Positions 1 through 11,000 of a stretch of 64,000 nt of DNA are shown in pieces (position 1 is the first letter of the stretch; the number at the start of each line of letters is the position of its first letter). The stretch spans positions 32,698,417 to 32,762,416 of the forward strand of contig NC_052350.1 of assembly GCF_009727055.1 (NCBI RefSeq), in the 5' to 3' direction. Made by a program: the position numbers and the translations under genes. A model generated the notes under the pieces. That model saw nothing but the letters and a program-made list of their open reading frames with translations. It did no database searches and was not told where the DNA came from. This stretch comes from Benincasa hispida. Lineage: Eukaryota > Streptophyta > Magnoliopsida > Cucurbitales > Cucurbitaceae.

Positions 1-88
1 TAGGGTTTATTATTAATTATTATTTTCCATTATTATTTTCCTTTTGGGCCGTTTTCAAATATAGGAAAATGAACCAAAATAATTACAT

Positions 89-218
89 TAATAGCAAAAT
101 ATCATAGTCTATTTATGATAGACAACGATAGACTACTATCTGCGTATCTGTATCATGATAGTAGTCTATCGTTGTCTATCACGGTCTATCACAAATAAAC
201 TGTGATATTTTGCTATTA
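89..218. repeat. Hairpin-forming MITE-like inverted repeat
   Basis: A 25-bp perfect inverted repeat (116-140 against 157-181) surrounds a 16-bp loop. The arms extend outward with interruptions to a 16-bp match, TAATAGCAAAATATCA at 89-104 against its complement at 203-218. The whole block is about 130 bp and AT-rich, with no coding capacity. This is the structure of a small foldback element or MITE. No clear target duplication was identified, so the superfamily is unknown. Confidence 0.75.
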
Positions 219-444
219 GTTGTAAATAGTTTTAGCAGTTTTGTCATTTAAAATAATTTCCCTTTCCTTTTTGGGTATTCTTCATTTATGTATTTTCCTT
301 TGGTGGTTTCTTGATGCAGTAGTAGATCCAAAAATTTTGTTAACGGGGAACTTTATATAATTTAGTAAAAATAAATGTAATAAGTAGGGCTTGAACCTAG
401 GTTTAGAGGGGGCTAGAAGGTAGTGGTTTTGATACTATGCCAAT

Positions 445-476
<32 letters not shown>

Positions 477-689
477 CTGTAAAGAGCCCCTAGACCCATA
501 CTAAATCCGCCTTTGTCTTGATGTCTATTTATACACCTGGTGAAAGGTTGATTATGTACTCTGATTTATTCAATAACATACAAAATAAACAAACTTTATA
601 CATTTATATATAAATATTCTTCATCCAATTTGTAGGGTAAGTCGGTTGATTCTCAGCACTATTATGCCGCTGGGGAAGGTCTGTCATAG
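219..689. other. Non-coding AT-rich stretch
   Basis: No gene is seen. It includes the TG/TA microsatellite at 445-475. Text near 320-515 (AGTAGATCCA on the left, ACTAAATCCGCCTTTG on the right) looks like a degraded non-autonomous DNA transposon, but I cannot classify it. Confidence 0.5.
445..475. repeat. (TG)n(TA)n microsatellite
   Basis: A run of TG dinucleotides passes directly into TA dinucleotides. Confidence 0.9.
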
Positions 690-932
690 CAGGATCTGCT
701 TTCCCAAGACCCACCTTCAGAGGATCCGCACGTTGAGCACCTGCATGACGAGATTTCACATGTTGATCATTCAGATGTCGTTGATCCACATGTTGAGGAC
801 CCACCAACACATTCGAGTGATGTAGATACGCACGATGATGGGCGAGACAACGTTATTCTAATTGAAGTATCATCAGGTGGGGATGAAGTGGCTCGTTTGT
901 TCGATGTTCATTTGTCGAAATTGAAAATCGAG
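690..932 (+). pseudogene. Exon-like fragment, acidic His/Asp-rich protein, function unknown
   Basis: An 81-codon open stretch is bounded by an AG acceptor context (CATAG before 690) and a GT donor (GTATGC after 932). The product is rich in Asp, His, Glu and Val with repeated HV(D/E)DP-like segments and ends DVHLSKLKIE. The same gene seems to continue at 1013-1041 and, beyond the copia insertion, at 5034-5310. I do not recognise the family; Ulp1-type or Mutator-captured genes of plants often have such low-complexity acidic parts, but that is only a guess. An upstream in-frame TAG and no clear start make it look like a remnant or a captured fragment rather than a working gene. Confidence 0.35.
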
Positions 933-1041
933 GTATGCTCTTATCCATGCAATATGTAGTTTAGGGAAAATGTAGCATGCTCTTATCAATGTTTTTTTTT
1001 TTTTTCATGTAGCCTGTGGAAAAATGACGACAATTTCATTT

Positions 1042-1223
1042 TGTTGATTATTTCCTTTATTGTGAAATTTTATATTGTACTTATTGTATTATATTTGTTG
1101 TATTTTATTCTTTCCTTATTTGTAATTATTTTATTTTGTCCTTATTTGTAATTGGGTATTTCTTCTATTTAAGAAACCCTTTCCTCCTAAGATTAATAAG
1201 AGAAAATAATATTTCTTTTAGCA
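1042..1223 (+). repeat. 5' LTR of copia A
   Basis: 182 bp, TG...CA ends. It matches the 3' LTR closely, including the shared ATTTGTAATTGGGTATTTC and CCTCCTAAGATTAATAAGAG blocks. Confidence 0.95.
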
Positions 1224-1302
1224 TGGTATCAAAGCAACAAAATTTTTGAAACCCTAAAAACCCACAAAATTTTTGGAACCCTAAAAACCCAAAAATACTG
1301 CA

Positions 1303-4300
1303 ATGAAGGCTTCTAATCAATCCAATAAGCCACATGAAAAGCCTCGTGTCTAGTACGACCATTGCAATAAACCTTGACATACACGTGAAACTTGTTGGAA
1401 ACTTCATGGAAAACTTGCGAATTGGAAAAGTTATAAGCAACATGCCTCTAATGCTAATGTTGTTGACTCCAAACCGTTTAATAAAGAGCAAATTGATCAA
1501 ATTCTGAAGCTACTACAGACCAATTCATCATCTGATAATCCTAGTGTTTCCTTGGTACAATCAGGTACTTGTCCTCAAGCTCGCTCTTGCCTTAATTCAT
1601 CTCCATGGATTATAGACTCTGAAGCTTCTGATCATATGACCAGTTCCTCTTGTTTATTTGAATCATATTCTCCTATGTATTACAATGAAAACATTCGCAT
1701 TGTCGATGGCAGCTTCACCTCTATTGCAGGAAAAGGAACTATTCGTTTGACTACAAAACTTATATTACGTACTGTTCTTCATGTACCAAAATTAGCTTGT
1801 AACCTGTTGTTTGTTAGTAAACTCTCTAAGGATGTTAACCGTCATGTTATCTTTTGTAAAAGTCATTATCTTTCAGGATCAGGAATCGGGAGGGACGATT
1901 GGACGTGCTAGGATGATTGATGGTCTCTATTATTTTGATGAAGTTTCTGCTAGTCATAAAAAAGTTCAGGGCTTGAGTAGTGTTTGTTCTTCTGTTAAAG
2001 AAACTATCATGCTTTGGCATCGTAGATTAGAGCATCCAAATTTCTTTTATTTAAAGGATTTGATTGTTCAATTTTTCAATGTAAAAGTTGCATTTTTGCC
2101 AAACATCATCGATCCACCTATTTGCCTAAACCGTACAAGGCTTCATCACCTTTTTCCTTAATTCATACTGATGTTTGGGGTCCGTCTAAAGTCTTAACTC
2201 ATAGTGGTAAGCGTTGGTTTGTTACCTTTATAGATAACCACACTCATTTAACTTTGCTTTATTTGTTAACAAAAAAGTTAGAGGTAAAAGACATTTTTGT
2301 TCGATTTTACAATATGATAAAGACTCAATTTCAAACTAAAATTCGAATTCTTCACTCTGATAATGGCAATGAATATTTCAATAAACAATTAACCAATTTT
2401 TTGCAAGAAAAGGGCATTTTTCATCAAGCTACGTGTCGTGACACGCCTCAGTAGAATGGCATTGCTGAGCGAAAGAATAGACGCTTACTTGAAGTTGCTC
2501 GTGCTCTTATGTTCTCTATGAATGTTCCAAAATATTTGTGGGGTGATGCCGTTCTTACAGCTACATATCTGATCAATCGAATGTCGTCTAAGGTTTTGAA
2601 TTTTAAAACTCCTTTTAATCACTTCAATGAGTTTTTTCCTAATAATTGGCTATCTTCTGATTTACCAATTAAATTGTTTGGGTGTACTGCTTATGTCCAT
2701 ACTTCTCTTTCTCGAACTAAACTTGATCCTCAAGCCATTAAATGCATTTTTGAAGGCTATGTTTCTCATAAGAAAGCTTACAAATGTTTTGATCCTTTGA
2801 CCCGCAAGTATTTTAAGAGTATGGATGTGTCTTTTTTGGAAAATCAACCTCTTTTTGGCCCAAATTTTCTTCGGGGGGAGATATCTAACCTTGAAGATAA
2901 TTTTTGGGATACTTTATCTCTCCCAAACATCAGTGGTCCTGTAATTATGAGCTCTAGTCCTTCGACACCAAGTATGGAGAGTTCTTCTTCAGGGGGAGAA
3001 ACACTACAAAATGACTCTACAAGTCAAAATCCTGAACTTCAGGTTTATACTAGAAGAAACTTGACTCAAAAAGTCCGAGATCAGACAATTGACTTATGAC
3101 AGGACCAATCAAATACTCCGATGAATAATCCTGAAGATCCAGGTATTAGACACTCTACTCCTATTTCTACTAGTTCTTCATCTCCTAATCCTTTAGCTGA
3201 TGTCTCTGATCTTGATATTCCAATTGCCCATAGGAAAGGTACTCGTAAATGCACCAAATATCCCATTGAAAACTATCTTTCTTATCATAGATTGTCCGAC
3301 TGTCATAAAGCCTTCACATCTAAAATAACCAACCTATTTGTTCCAAGGTATATACAGGAAGCCCTAAATGATTTGAATTGGAAATTAGCAGTGATGGAAG
3401 AGTTCAATGCACTGAAACAAAATTATACATGGGACATAGTCGAACTACCAAAAGATAAGAAGAAGGTGGGATGCAAATGGGTGTTCACTGTAAAATGTAA
3501 AGCTGATGGTAGTATTGAAAGGTACAAGGCCAGATTGGTTGCCAAGAGGTTCACCTAGACCTATGGCATTGATTATCAAGAAACATTTGCTCCAGTAGCT
3601 AAAATTAATTCTATTAGAATCTTGTTGTCTATGGTAGTTAATTTTGATTGGCCTCTTTATCAACTTGATGTGAAGAATGTCTTTCTCAATGGGGATCTTG
3701 AAGAAGAGGTTTTTATGGACTTGTCACCTAGTTTTGAGGTGGATCTCGAGATTAACAAAGTGTGCAAGTTAAAAAAATCATTATATGGGCTTAAACAATC
3801 TCCCAGAGCATGGTTTGAACGGTTTGGAAAGGCAGTCACAAGCTATGAATTCAGTCAAAGTCAAGCTGATCATACTATGTTCTATAAACATACTAGAAGT
3901 GGTAAGTTGGTTGTTTTGATAGTGTATCTTGATGATATCATTCTTACAGGTAATGATGAGACAGAACTGAATATCTTGAAGAAAAACCTTGCTAATGATT
4001 TTCAAATCAAGGACCTGGGAACCTTGAACTATTTCCTAGGAATGGAGTTTGCCAGATCTAAAAATGGCATTCTTGTCAACTAGAGGAAGTATATTCTTGA
4101 CCTACTGAATGAGACAGATTTACTTGGTTACAAGATAGCAAAAACTCCTATTGAGCAAAATTTAAAATTGGTTGCTGCAACTGAAAAAGAAGTAAAAGAA
4201 AAGGAAAAGTACCAGAGGCTTGTAGGAAGACTCATATACCTCTCTCACAGACGTCCTGACATTGTTTTCGCAGTTAGTCTAGTAAGTCAGTTCATGCATG

Positions 4301-4842
4301 CTCCCGGGTCAGTTCACTTTGAAGCAATTTATAGAATTTTGAGATATTTGAAAAGTATTCCAGGAAAAGGAATATTATTCACGAAGCATGACCACCTAAA
4401 CATTGAGGTTTACACTGATGCTGATTGGGCAGGAAGCACGACTGATAAAAGATCTACTTCGGGGTGCTCTTTTGTTGGAGGAAATCTGGTTACTTGGCAA
4501 AGTAAAAAACAAAGTGTGGTTGCAAGAAGAAGTCCTGAAGCAGAATTTAGGGCATTAGCCCATGGTATTTGTGAGGACATATAAGAAGACTATTGGAAGA
4601 ATTGAATCTCTCAGACAATGCCCATACGCATCTATTATGATAACAAGTCAGCAATTTCCATTGCCCACAATCCAATCCTTCATGATAGGACCAAACATAT
4701 TGAAGTTGATAAACACTTCATAAGGGAAAAGATTGATGCAACAGAGCAAATTACAGATGTGTTAACCAAAGGTCTTCCAAAGTGGCAATTCACCAAGTTG
4801 ATTGACAAGCTGGCTATGAATGATATCTTCAAACCAGCTTAA
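1303..4842 (+). pseudogene. copia A gag-pol remnant (zinc knuckle, PR, IN, RT, RNase H)
   Basis: Recognisable pieces in order: CCHC knuckle near 1355-1410 (broken by stops); protease with DSEASDHMT near 1615, where the usual DSG triad reads DSE; GAG-pre LWHRRLEHPNF near 2010; integrase with HTDVWGP, FIDNH and LHSDNGNEYF (2160-2380) and AERKNRR (2466); reverse transcriptase from [11 protein letters not shown] (3463) to YLDDIILTG (3925); RNase H with YTDADWAGS (4410) and YYDNKSAISIAHNP (4633). The frame is interrupted by TAG at 2452-2454, 3556-3558 and 4081-4083, by TGA near 3097, and by frameshifts around 4580 and 4620. The catalytic YVDD reads YLDD. It cannot encode a working polyprotein. Confidence 0.93.
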
Positions 4843-4849
4843 GGGGGAG

Positions 4850-5028
4850 TGTTGATTATTTCCTTTATTGTAAAATTTTATATTGTACTTATTGTAGTAT
4901 ATTTGCTGTATTTTATTCTTTCCTTATTTGTAATTATTTTATTCTTTCCTTATTTGTAATTGGGTATTTCTTCTATTTAAGACCTTTCCTCCTAAGATTA
5001 ATAAGAGAAAAAATAATTTTTTTTAGCA
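4850..5028 (+). repeat. 3' LTR of copia A
   Basis: 179 bp, immediately after the polypurine tract AAGGGGGAG. It ends at 5028 and is followed by the second copy of the CATTT duplication. Confidence 0.95.
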
Positions 5029-5033
5029 CATTT

Positions 5034-5310
5034 TGTTGCCCGACCCTATTTTTAGCTCAATCGGAAAGGGCTCTGAGGAAAAGGCAGGCCCCATGGAAGC
5101 TACGTTTGCCCAACAAGGCAGGAGGAAGAAGCGAAAGATTAGGCCATACAACTCGATATCGAAGATCCTAGTGAAGTGCAAACTGCAGTTCACAACTTAT
5201 ATTGACTCACCAAAGAGCATTCATTAGGTACATATGACAGTCCAATCGATGCAGAGGAAGCCATTGTTCAAGAGCTTGTTGAAGTCAACCATATTTGTGG
5301 ATGACGATGC
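5034..5310 (+). pseudogene. Continuation of the gene fragment split by copia A
   Basis: Removing copia A and one CATTT joins 1041 to 5034. The joined text reads through DDNF..PDPIFSSIGKGSEEKA in one frame. Further on, another frame reads HSLGTYDSPIDAEEAIVQEL and ends near 5300. A TGA at about 5202 and a change of frame suggest decay or unseen splicing. A basic patch GRRKKRKIR (about 5121) resembles a nuclear localisation signal. I do not recognise the protein. It is probably the same gene as the exon-like stretch at 690-932. Confidence 0.35.
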
Positions 5311-5773
5311 AAGTACATTTCATTTATTTAAATGTTTAGTGTCAAACAATAATTTACATAATAGAAATGGCACACCAACGTGTTTGGTTTGCAGACGACT
5401 GATACATTATTCCTATTCATCCATAAGAAGATCATGCACAATGCGCATCCACGACTAACATCCTGATACTTGGACTTCAGTTCAGCAATAACCCAACTCC
5501 TACCTTGTTTCTGATCATGTTTCCTTAAAAAAATTTGACATGTGTGAACACGGACGTATTTGGTGATTTTGAACACGTTAGAGTCCTTATGTTTAATTGC
5601 CCTGACTTTCCATTTGCATGCCATTTCTACACATTATGACAGACAATATCTTACATAAATCTTTCTTTTTCAAAAAACAGGTTACCGACCTAGACATCTT
5701 CTACAGTCGAATTTGATGAGACAAAAATTGGGTTCATGATTAAAAAATTGGGTTGGTTGTTTGAGGCAACCAG
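5311..5773. other. Non-coding, possible further exon pieces
   Basis: No solid gene. A TTTGCAG acceptor-like site at about 5390 and a second at about 5680 (AAAAAACAG before GTTACCGACC) could belong to the same plus-strand fragment, but no conserved protein is evident before the N gap. Confidence 0.3.
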
Positions 5774-6353
5774 NNNNNNNNNNNNNNNNNNNNNNNNNNN
5801 NNNNNNNNNNNNNNNNNNNNNNNNNNNNNNNNNNNNNNNNNNNNNNNNNNNNNNNNNNNNNNNNNNNNNNNNNNNNNNNNNNNNNNNNNNNNNNNNNNNN
5901 NNNNNNNNNNNNNNNNNNNNNNNNNNNNNNNNNNNNNNNNNNNNNNNNNNNNNNNNNNNNNNNNNNNNNNNNNNNNNNNNNNNNNNNNNNNNNNNNNNNN
6001 NNNNNNNNNNNNNNNNNNNNNNNNNNNNNNNNNNNNNNNNNNNNNNNNNNNNNNNNNNNNNNNNNNNNNNNNNNNNNNNNNNNNNNNNNNNNNNNNNNNN
6101 NNNNNNNNNNNNNNNNNNNNNNNNNNNNNNNNNNNNNNNNNNNNNNNNNNNNNNNNNNNNNNNNNNNNNNNNNNNNNNNNNNNNNNNNNNNNNNNNNNNN
6201 NNNNNNNNNNNNNNNNNNNNNNNNNNNNNNNNNNNNNNNNNNNNNNNNNNNNNNNNNNNNNNNNNNNNNNNNNNNNNNNNNNNNNNNNNNNNNNNNNNNN
6301 NNNNNNNNNNNNNNNNNNNNNNNNNNNNNNNNNNNNNNNNNNNNNNNNNNNNN
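5774..6353. other. Assembly gap (580 N)
   Basis: Run of N. The minus-strand CCCH zinc-finger gene enters it from the right in mid-exon, so coding sequence is hidden or displaced here. Confidence 1.
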
Positions 6354-6504
6354 TTTGAGCATTTGGTAGATTTGAAAGAGAATTAGTCCCCGAAAATGAG
6401 CTTTGGTTGCCAGGAGCACGATTTGCTGGTTTTACATATGGCTTATGAAGAAGGGCCTCAAACTCGGCTAACTTAGAATTAAGTAAATTTCTCTCTCTTT
6501 CAAC
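6354..6504 (-). CDS. C3H16: C3H16-like exon 6 (partial, runs into gap)
   Basis: Begins after a TTTGCAG acceptor in phase 0 with [19 protein letters not shown] and continues through a Ser/Asn/Pro-rich stretch to [10 protein letters not shown] before the N run. The first part is probably helical or coiled coil; the second part resembles the FG/Ser/Asn-rich tail of the family. No donor is visible, so the exon may continue into the gap. Confidence 0.88.
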
Positions 6505-7973
6505 CTGCAAATACATGAAGTTAATAGTTAATGAAAGATGCAACTGTTACCACTTCATTCTTTTAGGAAGCAATTTCACAGTATTATGACATTATACAAA
6601 TGGGAGTAAATCAAATCCAAGGAAGTTAACAAAGCTTCTCCAATTGGAAAGAAGAGAGCTCATGCTATAGCTGCTAAAAGAGAGAACACTTCTGCACCAA
6701 GATAATGCCAGAAAATAAAAATGTAAACAGTAAACAGTTTCAATATCAAAAGAATGGAGGTGTTACTGCTTCACAATTCACACAGGGAAGGTGTTACTGC
6801 TTCACAATTCACACAGGGAAAATATTATATGATCAAAGATTAGACCACCGTATAACTAAACATATATTCTACACGTCTAATTTGAGGGCTCGGGACAAGT
6901 GCCAATCTCTTGTGGTTTGTGGGAGTGTGCTACTCTGTGGGGCCTCAGGATTGAGAGAAGTCGAATCTTACTCCTACATCCCAAACACTACAATCCTATG
7001 CCCACGATCATTTTGAATACCAAACAGCCTCCTTACTAATTTTTCTCTTCTCGATCTCATCTTATCAAATCTTGAAAGTCAAATTAACAGTGTGGGGACT
7101 GAGATCCGTTTTCTTTCTTTCTTCAAATATTTGTTGACCACGGAAGAATCCAATACAGGCTATACATTCGAGTTCAATATATACAGGCATACATGAAAGC
7201 CCTAAACTAAGAATAACAAAATGACAATAAAGGACAAAATGACAATAAGCTCCTATATCTACACACATATACTTTTCTTGAACAAGGATATGACACTTTT
7301 CAATAAAAAAATGACTAAAGCTCAAAGATACAACCTTCAAAACGAGAAATAAAAGAAACAAAAGACGAAACCATCAACAATAAAAGCAAAAAAGCAATGA
7401 GAAAACAAGCAGTGTTATTGAGGCGACTTCGGGCGCGCGCCTGAGGCGAGAGGTGAGGCGACCAGAGCCCTCTGCGCCTCCTGTGGCGATGAGGCGTGCA
7501 GATCCAATGAGCCGCTCACCTTGCCGCGCCTGGCAGTGCCTTGCGCCTTGGCCAAGGTGGGCGCCTGGGTAAAATTCATCTTTCTTCTTTTTTTTTACCT
7601 TTTTTTTTTAGTTATAAGCATAAGCCCACGTAAAAGAGGCCCACCAAATCCATGTAACCGAATATTAAAATATACAGCCAGCTATACACGAAAAGGCAAA
7701 AATCATTATAGGAAAACGTGATGGTCTCTTCCTGTTTTCCATGTTTGGGTTAGTTTTTTTATCTTCCAAGTTTGAAGTTCTCCTCCTAATATTCTGAGAT
7801 TCTTCCAAAAGAAGGGAAGAAGTTTTCTACAACTTTTCCCATTCAAGTTCTACTGCTGCAATTTTGAAGGATAGAAAAAGCAATAAAAAAGGTTAGGTTT
7901 TTTTTCTCCATTATAGATCTTCTCGGCAGATTCTGGAGTGGTTTTATTAAAAAAAAAAAAAAAAAGCAAAGGC

Positions 7974-8004
<31 letters not shown>

Positions 8005-11000
8005 TGTTAAGTATACTGTTTTTCATATTCAACTTCGTTTTTTAAAAAAACCTACTTTTTCTTCTGTTTTTTTTTTTCATATTCAACTTTCTTTTGAACA
8101 AGATTAGTTTTTTTCAATATACTTTTTTTTTCAACTTGTTCTTTTCCGATTTTTTTATTTTCGTTTTTTCAATATACTACTTGTTGTTTTTCATATTCAA
8201 CTTGTTTTTAAAAAGATTAGTTTTTTTTTTCTTTTTTCGGTATACTTTTTAAGTTTTTATTCAATTTTGAGTGGAAACATTTCTAAAATAGGCTTCTTTT
8301 TTTTTAAAGTTTTTGGGTTTATTTTCATTGTTTTATAATAGGATGGGAGAAGGAGAGCAAAAACGGAAACATCCCGGTTGGCAATATGTCATCTTAGAAA
8401 ACAAAAAAGATACGAATATATGTAAATATATGTTTTGTGGAAAAATCACAAAGAGTGGCATTTGTCCAGCAACACAACACTTAGTAGGTGAAAACCGAAA
8501 TGTTAAAGCATGCTTGAAGTACCCTACCATTGTAAGAGAGGAATTGAAGGAGTACCAAATGAAGACAAAAGCACAGCAGGAGGAAAGCAATGCCCTCCCT
8601 AACTATGGTGGTGCTTATGATTTGAATATAATTGATGGAGGATGAGATGGAAGTTGGTGGATGTGGATCAAGTACCAGAACATCTAAAAAACGAGCAATT
8701 CAATCACAACCGCAAACACATCCACTACGAACTAAAGGAGCAATGGATAAATTTATATCCAAATCCAGCCAAAGTAGTTGATGATCGGAATAAATTAAAG
8801 AAGCTGAAGCAATCAACCATCACCAAAAAATACAACAAAGAAGGGAGAGATGCTACAGTTCAATTTATCATGCGTTGGATTTATCAAGCATGTATTCCCC
8901 AGAATACAATTCGGTTGAAAAGTTTTCAAATAATGATCGAAGTCATAGAACAATTTGGACTTAGGTTGATACCTCCTTATCATGAGGCTACATAGACATG
9001 CTTAAAAAAGGAAGTAGAACATACAAAAAAAATAATGAGCAACCATGAGGTTGAATGGAAAAAAAACGGTTGTTCTTTGATGTCTGATGGGTGGACTGAT
9101 AGAAGAGACAGAACCTTGATAAATTTTTTAGTGCATTCTGCTGCGAGGACATTGTTTTTGGAATTGATTAATGCATCTTCATGCATCAAAACTGAAGAAA
9201 AAGTATTTGAACTCTTGGATAGCATGGTAGAAAAGATAGGAAAGGAGAATATTGTCCAAGTTGTGACTGATAATGCCTCGAACTATGTTCTAGCTGGCAA
9301 ATATTTGGAAGCTAAGCGGCCACATTTATATTGGACACGATGTGTTGCCCACTGTTTAGATTTGATATTAGAGGACATTGGAAAGATTGATTAGTCTTGA
9401 AAAGTTAGGGGAAAAGAAAAAATACTAGAGTTACGTGGAAAACCCTAGACCAGGGAGAAAAAACCACGATAAGAGTTTTTTATTTTTAATTCAGATACAC
9501 AGTACACAATACAAGAACATGTATAAATAACCCAAACAATGAGAAACCCTAGACTGATAAAAGACAAAAAGGCCCTTAGGGCTAAAATATAATTTCAACA
9601 ATTAGATCAAAAGATGCCTTAAAAGGGTTGTAGCACTAAGTGGTTTTATGTATAATCACTTGTGTGTACTTAACATGATGAGGGAGTTCACCAATCATCA
9701 TGAATTGGTGAGATCGGCGGTTACACGTTTTGCAACATCGTTTTTTACCCTCGCAAGCATCCACAAGAATAAAGTGAACTTGAGAAAGATGTTTATTTCT
9801 GAAAAATGGACGACTTCCAAATGGGCAAAAGATCCAAAGGGAAAGAGAGCAGCCAACACCGTTTTGATGCCATCCTTTTGGAACTCAGTGGCCTACACTT
9901 TAAAGGTATCTGAACCATTAGTTCGAGTACTTAGACTTGTCGATGGTGATAAACCTGCAATAGGATATATCTATGAGGCGATGGATAGGGCAAAAGAGAC
10001 CATTAAGAGTAGATTTAATGATAACGAGATGAAGTACAAGCCAATTTGGGAGATCATTGATAGAAGATGGGATTGTCAACTTCATCGACCATTACATGCT
10101 GCTGGATATTATTTGAATCAATCACTTTTCTATGACCACAAGGATAGAATTACTCAAGATGTTGAAGTCATGAATGGTCTTCTTAAAGTTGTGCAAAGAT
10201 TGATACCATCTACTAGTGATCAAAATCGATGCACAGTGGAATTAGAGTTATATTCTGAAGCTAAAGGCATGTTCGGCATTGACTTAACAATCAACACAAG
10301 AAAAGTTAAGACGCCAGGTAAGGACTCACATTCCCTACTAAATTAATAGTGTATATAAGTATGTTATTTCTTCTAAATCATGTCAAATGTGTGAACATCA
10401 TCGTGGTGGGCTCTTTATGGTGGTAGTACTCCAGTTTTGCAAAAGTTAGNATCCAGTTTTTCTTTGATGAAGTGTCGGTCAATCTCAACGTGTTTGGTTC
10501 TGTCATGCTGAACCGGATTGTGTGCAATATTAATGGCAGCCTTGTTATCGCAGTAAAGTCTCATCGGGTCATGACTTTCTTGATGTAGATCTACCAAAAC
10601 CTTCTTCAACAAAATCTCTTCACATATACCCAAGCTCATAGCCCTATATTCGACTTCGGCACTGCTTCTAGCCACAACGCCTTGCTTCTTACTTCTCCAA
10701 GTAACTAAGTTTCCCCACACAAAGGTACAGTATCCTGAGGTAGATTTCTTATCTGTAACAGAATCAGCCCAGTCAAAATCTGTGTAGGCCTTGATACACC
10801 TTTCATCATGCTTTCTGAAAACCAAGCCCTTTCCAGGAGAAGACTTCAGATACCTCAGGATCCGTGTGACTGCCTCCATGTGTCTTTCACACGGAGCCTG
10901 CATGAACTGACTGACCAAGCTATCTGCATATGATATATCAGGTCTGGTATGTGACAGATATATCAGTTTCCCCACAAGCCGTTGATATCTTTCTTTGTTT

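Larger units (their letters stand above)
1042..5028 (+). mobile_element. Complete short-LTR Ty1/copia element A, decayed and gag-deleted
   Basis: Both ends are defined. The 5' LTR begins TGTTGATTATT and the 3' LTR ends TTTTAGCA. A 5-bp target duplication CATTT lies at 1037-1041 and 5029-5033. A primer-binding site TGGTATCAAAGC follows the 5' LTR at 1224-1235, and the polypurine tract AAGGGGGAG at 4841-4849 abuts the 3' LTR. The interior is only about 3.6 kb: most of gag is missing and the coding region starts almost at the zinc knuckle. Order is protease, integrase, reverse transcriptase, RNase H, which is copia. The element lies inside a plus-strand gene fragment (690-5310). Confidence 0.96.

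Noticed and set aside
5682..6543. Long open frames across the N run at 5774-6353
   Set aside because: They consist of undetermined bases. Only 6354-6504 minus has real coding evidence.
7850..8300. Poly-T and poly-A rich ORF and possible regulatory tract
   Set aside because: Simple homopolymer-rich sequence within the hAT 5' region. Nothing specific can be supported.
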